Source: Pedobacter antarcticus (GTDB lineage Bacteria > Bacteroidota > Bacteroidia > Sphingobacteriales > Sphingobacteriaceae). From it: DNA of 64,000 nucleotides. A model generated the notes under the pieces. It was not told the origin of the DNA. It ran no database searches and worked only from the letters and a program-made list of their open reading frames with translations. A program made the translations under genes and the position numbers. Shown here in pieces: positions 1 to 8,217 of the stretch (the first letter of the stretch is position 1; the number at the start of each line of letters is the position of its first letter). The stretch covers positions 310,001 through 374,000 of the forward strand of contig NZ_FONS01000003.1 in assembly GCF_900112985.1 (NCBI RefSeq), written 5' to 3'.

Positions 1-702
1 CTGCTGCGCTTTTGACCAGACTTCCGCGTTTTCACCACAAAGCTCGGCCGTCATCTCCAGCGCAAGGTTACTGTGATGATCACCATCTACTTCAATATGT
101 CTTTCCATATAATATTTGAGAATCCCCAGCTGATCAGGAAATTTCTGATTCAGATCTGCAACGATTGAAATGAACATATTGGGAATCAGGTCTTCACGAC
201 CAAAAGTAAAAGCAGCCGATTGAAGCGGATAGTCAAGGCTGTCAATCAAACTGAAAGTAAACTTCATAAATTCCTGTGCCGCCAAAGGCACCTCTGCTAT
301 CTGGCAGGCTTCTTCTATGGAGTGTCCGGATTGTAAATGAGAAAGGAAAGTCTTAACAGGAGCTGTATTTGCCTTACACTGATCCATAGCTTCCAGATAT
401 AATTCAAAGTGACTTTTACGGACCCCCAGGTGATCGAGATCTGATTCTTCACCTGTTACAATTTCATTGATCAGGTAGCGGGTATTTGGGTTACCCACAG
501 GAAACCAGGGTGTAGTAGTACAAGTCAGGCCTTGTTGCAAAGCTTTAAGCAGCGACATAAAATCCCAAACTGCATATACATGAAACTCCATAAATACCCT
601 TAGAGATTCCAGATCTTCTATCTCATTATAGACATGGTGATGGATAATTTCCTGCCTTAAAGGCTCAATATGTTCCTGTATTTTTACTATTCCTGAATGC
701 AT
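1..702 (-). CDS. DUF3050 family protein (3' end outside window)
   Basis: The reading frame opens at the ATG at 702 and runs leftward without a stop to the window edge, giving about 234 residues of a protein whose C-terminus is missing. The N-terminal part reads ...LRVFMEFHVYAVWDFMSLLK..., followed by TPWFPVGNP and later YYMERHIEVDGDHHSNLA. The spaced His/Glu residues in this order match the DUF3050 family (haem-oxygenase-like all-alpha fold, possible metal binding). Function is unknown; no catalytic role should be assumed. It is transcribed alone, from a -7 element at 723-730. The family call is by recognition of these motifs. Confidence 0.8.
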   Translation of the reverse strand, partial: MHSGIVKIQEHIEPLRQEIIHHHVYNEIEDLESLRVFMEFHVYAVWDFMSLLKALQQGLTCTTTPWFPVGNPNTRYLINEIVTGEESDLDHLGVRKSHFELYLEAMDQCKANTAPVKTFLSHLQSGHSIEEACQIAEVPLAAQEFMKFTFSLIDSLDYPLQSAAFTFGREDLIPNMFISIVADLNQKFPDQLGILKYYMERHIEVDGDHHSNLALEMTAELCGENAEVWSKAQQ

Positions 703-722
703 TGTGTTTTCAATATTTAGCG

Positions 723-730
723 CAAAGGTA
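723..730 (-). promoter_or_regulatory. -7 promoter element of the DUF3050 gene
   Basis: On the minus strand this reads TACCTTTG, an exact match to the Bacteroidota -7 consensus TAnnTTTG, about 20 bp ahead of the ATG at 702. No strong -33 element is obvious. Confidence 0.55.
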
Positions 731-840
731 TTTCAATATATCACTGATGCTATCAACGGCTTTATTTTTTACATTTCAAAAGCAATCTCCTCCTTGCCTT
801 GTTCGGGCCATGTTAGAGTCTTGGTTTACCGTTGGTTTAG

Positions 841-908
841 GTTAACCCAGTGTTGACCCGAGTTTTAAGGGGGTTGACCCGATGTTGTTCGAAGAAAGAT
901 GGGTCAAC
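841..908. repeat. Intergenic GTTGACCC repeat cluster
   Basis: GTTGACCCGA occurs as a direct repeat at 852-861 and 873-882, a variant GTTAACCC sits at 841-848, and the inverse GGGTCAAC lies at 901-908, so 873-880 and 901-908 can form an 8-bp stem with a 20-nt loop. It lies between the start of the DUF3050 gene and the end of cydB. It could be a terminator-like structure for cydAB, but the internal direct repetition looks more like a small dispersed intergenic repeat. Confidence 0.5.
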
Positions 909-967
909 CTTATTTAACGACAATAAAAATAGCTTGGATTGTAAAGGAAAACTAGAGTAATAGCCTC

Positions 968-1984
968 TCAATCATGCTGTTCACTCTTTTTAGTTCTGAA
1001 ACTGTAAATCAGATAAAAAAGTGCCGGCAAAATAAAAACACTACCGATTAACAGTGCCCAGCCCAGACCTGCAATGGTCTTATATTGCCCCTGATGAGTT
1101 AAAAGGCTCAGATTTTCGCCGCCTTTTAGTAAAACAATATCTGGAAAGTGGCTATAGGTTGCCGCAAAAAGAATCATACTTACCTGAAAGCCAGCAAAGA
1201 ACCGGAGTATAATTGCATGCCCCTTATTCAATTCGATAAAAGTAAGTATTAAGGAGATGGTAGCCAGTATCAGAGCGATTACGCCTGGATAATCACTAAA
1301 AATCCAATCCAGCAATGGGATATTCTCTGCATAGGCAGCCATAAACACCAGTGCACCAGCTCCCATAACGACAAAGATTACCCGCCTGGCTTTTCTAATA
1401 AATAAAGCACGGTCGTCAGGATGTGTGGTTTCACCAATAATGAATATAGTTGCCAGATAGGCGCATATTGTTACGGTAAAAAGTCCCACACTCAGTGAGA
1501 ACCAATTCAGCCAGCTAAAGATATAGGCAGATACAAAGTCTGCAGCCTGAAGATCTATCTGACCAGAGACCGAACTGGCCGCAATAATCCCCAGAAAGAA
1601 AGGAGTAACCACGCTGGATATCACAAAAATAGGTGTATACACCTTCTGCATCCCGTCTTTTACTGCATCATAATTTCTAAAAACGAAGGCTGTTCCTCTG
1701 GCGATAATACCCAGCAACATACAAACAAGTGGAATATGAAGGTAGACAGAGACAGTGGTATAGATCTTTGGAAAACCAACAAAAAGTATAACAATCACAA
1801 TAATCAGCCACATATGATTTGCTTCCCAGACCGGCCCAATAGCTTCATACATATTTCTTCGGGTACGGTGCCTGTTCTTTTTTGAAGTAAAAAGCTCCAT
1901 GATTCCTGCGCCAAAATCAGCCCCGCCCAGTAAGATGTATAATAAAATGGCTGTCCAGAGAAAAACAATAACTACATATACCAT
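968..1984 (-). CDS. cydB: Cytochrome bd ubiquinol oxidase subunit II
   Basis: CydB is the second membrane subunit of the bd-type quinol oxidase, which reduces O2 to water at high affinity without proton pumping. The 338-residue protein starts with WTAILLYILLGGADFGAGI, the classic CydB opening, continues with IGPVWEANHMWLI and has about eight membrane segments. It follows cydA after a 3-nt gap, so the two are surely co-transcribed and perhaps translationally coupled. Length is normal for the family. No cydX-like small frame is evident right after it. Together with the cbb3 genes it indicates that this cell has at least two high-affinity oxidases. Confidence 0.95.
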   Translation of the reverse strand: MVYVVIVFLWTAILLYILLGGADFGAGIMELFTSKKNRHRTRRNMYEAIGPVWEANHMWLIIVIVILFVGFPKIYTTVSVYLHIPLVCMLLGIIARGTAFVFRNYDAVKDGMQKVYTPIFVISSVVTPFFLGIIAASSVSGQIDLQAADFVSAYIFSWLNWFSLSVGLFTVTICAYLATIFIIGETTHPDDRALFIRKARRVIFVVMGAGALVFMAAYAENIPLLDWIFSDYPGVIALILATISLILTFIELNKGHAIILRFFAGFQVSMILFAATYSHFPDIVLLKGGENLSLLTHQGQYKTIAGLGWALLIGSVFILPALFYLIYSFRTKKSEQHD

Positions 1985-1987
1985 GAC

Positions 1988-3316
1988 TTAAGAATTGTTT
2001 GTTTGAGATGAGGAATCATATAATTTACCGACCATAGTAATTTGTCTATATAATAATACACTGACAATCACGGCTAAAGAGATGTAAACAGCAGTAAACA
2101 GATAAAATGAATACGCAATCCCTGGCATTGGCGTTACTGCATCTGCCGTACGCATTACGCCATGAATAATCCAGGGCTGCCTGCCGACCTCTGTTACAGT
2201 CCAACCGGCTTCTAAAGCAATATATCCCATAGGAGTAGCGATTACGAAAAGACGTAAAAGCCATTTACTATCCAGCCAGTGCTTCTTCTTAACTAAAGCA
2301 TAAAAATAGATCAGAGCCAGGCCCAGCATGAGCATTCCAAGACCTACCATGAGTTGAAATGCATAGTGTGTGATCGCTACAGGCGGATGATCCTCCACCG
2401 GAATACTATCCAGACCTTTTACCTCTCCGTTAAAATCTCCTGTGGCCATAAAACTAAGGGCTTTTGGAATTTTGATCGCATACTTTACTGTTTTATTTTC
2501 TACATCAGGTATGCCTCCGATAATTAACGGAGCGCCTTTTTCAGTATGAAAATGCGCTTCCATTGCCGCCAGTTTTGCAGGCTGTCTGCCGGCAACGTCT
2601 TTTGCCGAAATATCGCCGCTGATAGGCTGCAGACAGGCGGCAATAGTAGCAAATATTGCCGCAATTTGAAATGCCTTGCGATGAAACAGTACGTTCTTTC
2701 CTTTCAAAATCATTAACGCATGCACTCCCGCCACCGCAAACCCGGTAGAAACAAAGGCAGCGATACACATATGCAGGGCCTGCGAAAACCAGGCATCATT
2801 GAACATCGCCTTAACAGGATCGATATTCAGGTATTGTCCGTCTATAAAATCGAAACCGGCAGGACTGTTCATCCAGGCATTAGCGGCAACCACCAGAATT
2901 CCGGAAAGTAATCCACTGACACCGACTATCACACCAGTAAACCAATGAAACCAGGGATGGAATTTGTTCCAGCCATACAGATAAAATCCAAGCGCTATTG
3001 CCTCAATAAAAAAGGCCGTTCCTTCCAGAGAAAACGGCATTCCAAAAATCGGACCGGCATGCTCCATAAAACGGGGCCATAACAAACCCAGTTCAAAGGA
3101 TAGTACTGTGCCTGAAACTGCCCCTGTCGCAAAGAAAATTGCGACACCTTTACTCCAGGCTTTGGTGACGTCCAGGTAAACCGGATCCTTCCTTTTCAAC
3201 CAGAAATAATGTGCGGTACACATGAAGAATGGCATGACCATACCAATACAGGAGAAAACGATGTGAAAGCCCAGAGAAAAGGCCATCTGAAGTCGGGCAG
3301 CTAAGAAATCTTCCAT
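1988..3316 (-). CDS. cydA: Cytochrome bd ubiquinol oxidase subunit I
   Basis: CydA binds haems b558, b595 and d and oxidises quinol. At 442 residues it is the short-Q-loop form usual in Bacteroidota. Conserved residues are visible: His18 in GFHIVFSCIG (axial ligand of the b595/d site), His182 in SQALHMC and Met in FQLMVGLG (b558 ligands), glutamates in SLEGT and FFIEA (proton channel/haem site), and GWTVTEVGRQPW near the C-terminus. The start is fixed by homology (MEDFLAAR). A TAnnTTTG-like element on the minus strand at 3322-3329 (TACTTTTG) lies only 6 nt before the ATG. If used, the transcript would be almost leaderless. Confidence 0.95.
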   Translation of the reverse strand: MEDFLAARLQMAFSLGFHIVFSCIGMVMPFFMCTAHYFWLKRKDPVYLDVTKAWSKGVAIFFATGAVSGTVLSFELGLLWPRFMEHAGPIFGMPFSLEGTAFFIEAIALGFYLYGWNKFHPWFHWFTGVIVGVSGLLSGILVVAANAWMNSPAGFDFIDGQYLNIDPVKAMFNDAWFSQALHMCIAAFVSTGFAVAGVHALMILKGKNVLFHRKAFQIAAIFATIAACLQPISGDISAKDVAGRQPAKLAAMEAHFHTEKGAPLIIGGIPDVENKTVKYAIKIPKALSFMATGDFNGEVKGLDSIPVEDHPPVAITHYAFQLMVGLGMLMLGLALIYFYALVKKKHWLDSKWLLRLFVIATPMGYIALEAGWTVTEVGRQPWIIHGVMRTADAVTPMPGIAYSFYLFTAVYISLAVIVSVLLYRQITMVGKLYDSSSQTNNS

Positions 3317-3409
3317 AAAGGCAAAAGTAAGAGTTATACCGTTTCAAAGCAGATTTAACACAATAGAATTGCCCTTGAAATGTAATATTCTGACCAGTTA
3401 CCGCCCATA

Positions 3410-4723
3410 TTAAATAACCGGTTTATTACTAACCGGCGGTACTATCAGTTCTTTGTTTGCACCCGGTCTTACAATCATCCTTAAGGACTGGTCCCGTGTA
3501 AAATAAGCAACCATCCAGTTATATAAAGTTTTGATCTGATTCCTGGAATTGATTAATGAAATGAGGTGAATAAACAGCCACATGAGCCAGGCTATAAAAC
3601 CACTAAAAAACATTTTAGGTTTTGGAAGGTCAGCTACCGCTTTGTTACGGCCGATAATAGCCATAGACCCTCTATCATGGTAGGCAAATGGTTTCTTTGG
3701 CTCAGATTTAGAAATGCGTACCAGGTTCTTACCAAGATTGTCGGCCTGTTGCATAGCAACCTGCGCCAGTTGAGGATGGCCTTGTGGGAAATTACTATCT
3801 GTCAGTTGTATACAGGTATCTCCAAGTGCATATATATTATCCGTTCCCTGTATCAGGTTAAATGCATCTACCTGTAAACGTTTCCCTTTACCATACGCCT
3901 CTGCCGGAACCCCTTTAAAAACCATAGCAGTTACACCTGCGGCCCAGATCAAATTTTTAGTAGTAATTGTCTCCCCGTTAGCAAAATGAACCTGATCGTC
4001 AACAAAGTCTTTAACCATCATATTCAGTTTCACCTTCACGCCCATTTTCAATAAGGCATTATAAGTGTATTGTTGAGATTTTTCGCTCATCGGCGTCAGT
4101 ACGGCAGGCAGGCCATCAACAAGATAAATTTCCCCGCCAGAACCAGAAAGTTCCGGATAATCTTTAGCGATGATATGCTTTTTCATCTCCGCGAACATAC
4201 CCGAGATCTCTACCCCTGTAGGGCCACCGCCTGCAACGACAACAGTAAGCAATTTTTTACGCTCAGCAGGATCCTGAGTCCGGGAAGCCAGCTCTAATCT
4301 TTCCAGCAGCGTATTACGCATTTGCAATGCGTCCGAAAGCGTTTTCATGGGTATGGCATGCTTTGCCACGCTTTCCATCCCGAAATAATTCGTTTCGCAG
4401 CCGGTAGCGAGTACGAGTATATCATAACTGACTTCTCCTGTTGAAAACATCACTTTGTTTTGTTCTGGAAAAACCTCCTGCAACTCACCCATCCAGAATT
4501 GAATATTATCTTTCCCTCTCAGTAATTTACGGAACGGGTAACTGATGTTAGAACTTTCGAGATAGCCTGTAGCTACCTGATAAATGAGTGGAGGAAAGAA
4601 ATTGTAATTGTTTTTGTCTGCAAGTATAACTTCAAAATTGGTATGTCCGGCAAGCTGTTTAGCCAAATTTACACCAGCAAAACCGCCTCCAATAATTAGA
4701 ACTCTTTTTTTATTCTGATCCAT
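3410..4723 (-). CDS. Type II NADH dehydrogenase-like FAD-dependent oxidoreductase
   Basis: A 437-residue two-Rossmann flavoprotein. The FAD-binding GxGxxG is at the N-terminus (VLIIGGGFAGVNLAKQL), the NADH-binding one is mid-protein (VVAGGGPTGVEISG), and IYALGDT marks the second FAD motif. A hydrophobic segment near residues 370-395 (WLMWLFIHLISLI) would anchor it to the inner face of the membrane. These features are those of NDH-2 (non-proton-pumping NADH:quinone oxidoreductase), which would feed electrons to the neighbouring bd oxidase. The family also includes related quinone reductases, so the electron acceptor is inferred. It is separated from cydA by about 90 bp and may have its own promoter at 4819-4826. 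Confidence 0.88.
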   Translation of the reverse strand: MDQNKKRVLIIGGGFAGVNLAKQLAGHTNFEVILADKNNYNFFPPLIYQVATGYLESSNISYPFRKLLRGKDNIQFWMGELQEVFPEQNKVMFSTGEVSYDILVLATGCETNYFGMESVAKHAIPMKTLSDALQMRNTLLERLELASRTQDPAERKKLLTVVVAGGGPTGVEISGMFAEMKKHIIAKDYPELSGSGGEIYLVDGLPAVLTPMSEKSQQYTYNALLKMGVKVKLNMMVKDFVDDQVHFANGETITTKNLIWAAGVTAMVFKGVPAEAYGKGKRLQVDAFNLIQGTDNIYALGDTCIQLTDSNFPQGHPQLAQVAMQQADNLGKNLVRISKSEPKKPFAYHDRGSMAIIGRNKAVADLPKPKMFFSGFIAWLMWLFIHLISLINSRNQIKTLYNWMVAYFTRDQSLRMIVRPGANKELIVPPVSNKPVI

Positions 4724-4724
4724 T

Positions 4725-4740
4725 ATATATAGCTATATAT
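4725..4740. repeat. 16-bp perfect palindrome just upstream of the NADH dehydrogenase start
   Basis: ATATATAGCTATATAT is a perfect palindrome ending 2 bp before the ATG of the flavoprotein gene (start at 4723, minus strand). It could be an operator, or form a weak AT hairpin over the ribosome-binding region. AT-rich palindromes can also arise by chance. Confidence 0.4.
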
Positions 4741-4818
4741 GATTTTAAAACTAAAACAGAATTGTACCGGTGATGTTTTCAAATAGACTATTATTTCAGC
4801 ATGGCACCAGAAATATTG

Positions 4819-4826
4819 CAAAAATA
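4819..4826 (-). promoter_or_regulatory. Putative -7 element for the NADH dehydrogenase-like gene
   Basis: The minus strand reads TATTTTTG, matching TAnnTTTG. It would give a leader of roughly 90 nt that includes the palindrome at 4725-4740. Confidence 0.4.
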
Positions 4827-4842
4827 ACTTAATTTGTATCAA

Positions 4843-5346
4843 ATGAGCGACAAAGATCTTCAACCCCTGAATACCTTCACCAAGGGTAAATATGTGTTTA
4901 CCGGTAATCTCCAGGAACGTCTCCTGACAGACAACCCCGTACCGGTCATATGGGCCGATGGTCTGCGCATGCATTTATCGGATGGTAAACAGGTGGGCGA
5001 TAGCGGCCAGTTTCCCGTAAGTGACCTGATTTTAAAATCTTCTGTTTTTTTGGAAGATGATGGCAGGAAACTAGAGGCTCATAAACTATATACCTGGCCG
5101 GCAAATCTTGGAATCACAAAAGACTGGACTGCTGCAAAAACCAGTTTTCTGCAGGAGTTTGTTTTAAATTTCCCAATCGAGATCATCACTGTACATCCTG
5201 AACAGGGGCTCACCTGGAAATTTATTACGCCAGAACAGTTTAAGAAATTCCCTGAAAACTTCGAAGCTAAATCAGCGTTCAAGGACTTCTTTGCAAATCC
5301 GGAAACATATTTCTTTTTAAGGAGACCTCTTCAGGATCCTAAATAA
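4843..5346 (+). CDS. Hypothetical protein, 167 aa
   Basis: No family recognised. The ATG at 4843 (MSDKDLQPL) is preferred over an in-frame TTG 9 nt upstream. The protein has no signal peptide or membrane segment and is rich in beta-prone stretches (KYVFTGNLQERLLTD, PVIWADGLRMHLSDG). It ends in a PETYFFLRRPL motif. The repeated pattern of short strands would suit a small cytoplasmic beta-rich domain, but this is only an impression. It is divergent from the NADH dehydrogenase gene with about 120 bp between the starts, and convergent with the DUF481 gene (20 bp apart), so it is transcribed alone. Confidence 0.75.
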   Translation: MSDKDLQPLNTFTKGKYVFTGNLQERLLTDNPVPVIWADGLRMHLSDGKQVGDSGQFPVSDLILKSSVFLEDDGRKLEAHKLYTWPANLGITKDWTAAKTSFLQEFVLNFPIEIITVHPEQGLTWKFITPEQFKKFPENFEAKSAFKDFFANPETYFFLRRPLQDPK

Positions 5347-5366
5347 TTCAGACCGGTAAACGCGTA

Positions 5367-6104
5367 TTAAAAATAACGTTCGAAGGTTAACCCGTAACTA
5401 AACATCAGGTTCTCCCTGTCGGTACGGGAGATTCTATTATATTGAAAAGCAGTAGTCAGACTAAGCCATCTATTTAATTTAAAAGCGATACTGGAAACGG
5501 ATTTGAAAGTGTAGTCATCTTTGTCGTTCAATGACGGCTGAAAGAAGGAAGAACTATTTAGCTCAATCAAATTTCTGTAGATATATTTCCCGGTTAAACG
5601 CAGAGAGTTACGCCAGGTATGATAGATTTCCCTGTCGATATCATTTAACATCAGGTCGCTGGAATCGAAAAGGATTCCATCACTCAGATTCAGATAGGCA
5701 TTATCAGAATCGATAAAACTATAGGCTATCCCTGCGCCGGCCAGCAATTGATTATTAATTTTAAGAGACTTGCTGGTATTATAATTTACAAGGCCCCAGA
5801 AAAAAGTTCGTGGAAAACCTTTGTACAAGTTAAAATCCAGTGCTGATGAATAATCATTGTTAGTCAGCTTGCTGTCTTGCTTACCGTAAATCCAGGTATT
5901 GTTCCAGTTCAGACTATATGATTTTTTCCTGACACCTATCTTGGCAGCATTGTTAAGCAGCCAGGACTGACCGTCGTTGGTTTTATTGAATGCACCTGTA
6001 CTAGTATACCGGATCTGGTAAGCTGTACTATCCGTAAACTGTGCAGAAGCACTCGCGGTAAAACATAAACCTATATACAAGAGAATCTTCAGTTTCTTTA
6101 TCAT
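5367..6104 (-). CDS. DUF481 family outer-membrane beta-barrel protein
   Basis: A 245-residue protein with a signal peptide (MIKKLKILLYIGLCFTASASA, cleavage near residue 21) and then many alternating aromatic/polar beta strands, ending in an aromatic residue (GLTFERYF), as expected for an outer-membrane barrel. WLLNNAAKIGVRKK and NNQLLAGAGIAYSFID fit the DUF481 (YdiY-like, salt-induced outer-membrane protein) family. Substrate and role are unknown. It stands alone between a convergent hypothetical gene and the divergent GntR operon. Confidence 0.82.
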   Translation of the reverse strand: MIKKLKILLYIGLCFTASASAQFTDSTAYQIRYTSTGAFNKTNDGQSWLLNNAAKIGVRKKSYSLNWNNTWIYGKQDSKLTNNDYSSALDFNLYKGFPRTFFWGLVNYNTSKSLKINNQLLAGAGIAYSFIDSDNAYLNLSDGILFDSSDLMLNDIDREIYHTWRNSLRLTGKYIYRNLIELNSSSFFQPSLNDKDDYTFKSVSSIAFKLNRWLSLTTAFQYNRISRTDRENLMFSYGLTFERYF

Positions 6105-6272
6105 TTCGCTTACCCGGTAACTCCTAGGCTTTCCGGTTTTCTTTACATAGCTGGCCTCAGGCCGGATTCTGGTTAAAATAATTTAACAATACGTATAACC
6201 AGATTGTTTGCAGACCCCGGAAAATCGGCAACACGATATTGTATTGTCAGAATACGGTCATACATAAACATC

Positions 6273-6322
6273 AAACATCTGATGTTTAAGATTAACCCTA
6301 CCTTTGAAACATCAGACGTTTA
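6273..6322 (+). promoter_or_regulatory. GntR promoter flanked by two operator-like palindromes
   Basis: AAACATCTGATGTTT (6273-6287) and AAACATCAGACGTTT (6308-6322) are two copies of the same 15-bp near-palindrome, centres 35 bp apart. Between them lies TACCTTTG (6299-6306), an exact TAnnTTTG -7 element. The first copy covers the -33 region and the second the transcription start. This is the layout expected for autorepression by the GntR protein encoded from 6326. Confidence 0.7.
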
Positions 6323-6325
6323 CAT

Positions 6326-6979
6326 ATGCAGCCAAGAGTTAAACTTTCAGATAAAGTCATCGCCTCCATCAGGGAGGACATTGCATCCGGCAAACTAAAA
6401 AAAGGTGAAAAGATTCCAGCCGAACCGGAGTTAATGGAGCTCTATGGCGTTGGCCGATCCACGATCAGAGAGGCTATTAAAACACTCGCCATCGCCGGAA
6501 CTCTAAAAGTGCAACAGGGATCAGGTACATTTGTAACCTCCCTTCCCCGTAATGAAACCCTTTCACAACGATTGAGACGCGCAGAATTCCAGGAAATTAA
6601 TTCTGTAAGGCTTATGCTGGAAAAGGAAATTATCAGGCTTGCTTGCCAGAATTACACGTCAGCAGACCTGGAGCAGATCCGCCTGCATCTTCAGGAACGG
6701 GGTCTGGCGATTCAGAACCAGCAGCAGCAGAAATGTGCAGACGCAGATATTGCTTTTCATATCTCCATAGCCAAAGCATCCGGAAACAAGGTTCTTACCG
6801 ACCTATACCAAAGTTTCACGCTGGTCATCAGAGATTTTTTCAGTAAAAGAAAAGAAGAAAACATGAAGCATTTCGAAAATAGTCATCCGATGCATCAGAA
6901 GCTGGCGGCCGCAATTGCTGCCAGAGACCAGAAAATGGCTGAAGAGGTAACTCAATATATATTAGAAAATAATTACTAG
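6326..6979 (+). CDS. FadR-type GntR family transcriptional regulator (FCD domain)
   Basis: 217 residues. An N-terminal winged helix (KLSDKVIASIREDIASG, then GVGRSTIREAIKTLAIAG) carries the GntR recognition helix. A C-terminal all-helical FCD ligand domain (about residues 75-210) contains the metal-site type His residues in DADIAFHISIAKASGN and HPMHQKLAAAI. The family senses small acids (for example lactate, gluconate or acyl ligands); which one is unknown here. The gene leads an operon with the permease starting 6 nt after its stop, so transport of the inducer is a sensible guess. Two identical operator-like palindromes flank its own -7 element, which predicts negative autoregulation. Confidence 0.92.
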   Translation: MQPRVKLSDKVIASIREDIASGKLKKGEKIPAEPELMELYGVGRSTIREAIKTLAIAGTLKVQQGSGTFVTSLPRNETLSQRLRRAEFQEINSVRLMLEKEIIRLACQNYTSADLEQIRLHLQERGLAIQNQQQQKCADADIAFHISIAKASGNKVLTDLYQSFTLVIRDFFSKRKEENMKHFENSHPMHQKLAAAIAARDQKMAEEVTQYILENNY

Positions 6980-6984
6980 AAAAC

Positions 6985-7818
6985 ATGACCATACTAACTT
7001 TCACCCTGATCCTGCTGGCAGGTGCTTATCTCGCCGGACTCGCCGGCTCATTAACCGGACTCGGCGGTGGCGTGGTTATTATCCCGCTACTTACACTTTT
7101 TTTTCACGTAGACATCCGTTACGCTATTGGTGCAGCACTTGTCGCCTCAATCGCGACCTCATCAGGTTCGGCGAGCGCTTACGTTAAAGAAGGTATAACC
7201 AATGTCAGACTGGGCATGTTCCTGGAAATAGCTACTACAGTGGGTGCAGTTGCAGGTGCTATCATTGCAGTCTATACACCTGTAAATACTGTAGCAATAG
7301 TCTTTGGTGTAATGCTCATCTTCTCTGCATCCATGACGCTCCGCAAAAAGAACGAACAAATCCTGACTGAGGGAAGCAGAATGAGTGACATTCTAAAGTT
7401 AAACAGTACCTATCCAAGCCCGGAAGGGCCGGTTCCCTATAAATTAAAGCACATTGGTCGCGGTTTTTCAGTTATGACTATCGCCGGTGTTCTATCTGGT
7501 TTACTAGGTATAGGTTCCGGTGCCCTAAAAGTGCTGGCCATGGATACCGCCATGCGCGTACCTTTTCGCGTAAGTACCACAACCAGTAATTTCATGGTTG
7601 GGGTCACCGCAGCGGCAAGTGCAGTTGTTTACTTACAACGCGGATATATCGATCCCGGAATAGCATTTCCCGTTGTTATCGGTGTACTGGCAGGTGCCAT
7701 AACCGGGAGTAAGATACTGATGAAGATTAATGTAAATGCGCTGAAATTGATTTTCAGTATTGCAATTACACTGATCGCAATTAATATGATTTATAACGGC
7801 TTCAACCATAAATTCTAA
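6985..7818 (+). CDS. TauE/SafE family membrane permease
   Basis: 277 residues with about eight membrane segments arranged as two repeats. Each repeat opens with the glycine-rich signature of the family (SLTGLGGGVVIIPLL near residue 22 and SGLLGIGSGALKV near residue 170). TauE/SafE proteins move sulfite, sulfoacetate or other small organic/sulfur anions across the inner membrane. Substrate cannot be read from sequence. It follows the GntR regulator by 6 nt and precedes the DUF1634 gene by 3 nt, a pairing seen widely for this family. Confidence 0.9.
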   Translation: MTILTFTLILLAGAYLAGLAGSLTGLGGGVVIIPLLTLFFHVDIRYAIGAALVASIATSSGSASAYVKEGITNVRLGMFLEIATTVGAVAGAIIAVYTPVNTVAIVFGVMLIFSASMTLRKKNEQILTEGSRMSDILKLNSTYPSPEGPVPYKLKHIGRGFSVMTIAGVLSGLLGIGSGALKVLAMDTAMRVPFRVSTTTSNFMVGVTAAASAVVYLQRGYIDPGIAFPVVIGVLAGAITGSKILMKINVNALKLIFSIAITLIAINMIYNGFNHKF

Positions 7819-7821
7819 ACC

Positions 7822-8217
7822 ATGAAAGCACAGATTAAAAAGAAATTGACAGATTACGATATGCAGCAGCTTATCGGTCAGGTGTTACGGGTTGGCGTTA
7901 TTCTTTCCGGAACGATAGCCGGCATTGGCGGAATTTGGTATTTATTCCAGCAGGGCTCCGGCACACCTCACTACGGTACTTTTACCGGAGAGCCTGCCGG
8001 ATTCACCAGTCTGACTGGTATTTACAAAGGTATATTAACAGGAAGTGCTGCTGAGATTATTCAGCTGGGTGTCGTTATTCTGATTGCAACGCCGATTATC
8101 CGGATTATATTTTCACTTTTTTCCTTCATACTGGAAAAGGATGGGCTATATGTGATAATCACGCTGATCGTATTAAGTGTAATTCTTTTCAGTATGTTCG
8201 GCGGATTAAAGGTTTAG
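7822..8217 (+). CDS. DUF1634 family membrane protein
   Basis: 131 residues with three membrane segments: VLRVGVILSGTIAGIGGIWYLF, a central one around IIQLGVVILIATPIIRI, and a C-terminal one (YVIITLIVLSVILFSMF). It is typical of DUF1634 proteins, which are encoded next to TauE/SafE permeases and are presumed partner subunits. It is the last gene of the GntR-permease operon. Its stop codon overlaps the stop of the convergent MFS gene by 4 nt. Confidence 0.88.
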   Translation: MKAQIKKKLTDYDMQQLIGQVLRVGVILSGTIAGIGGIWYLFQQGSGTPHYGTFTGEPAGFTSLTGIYKGILTGSAAEIIQLGVVILIATPIIRIIFSLFSFILEKDGLYVIITLIVLSVILFSMFGGLKV

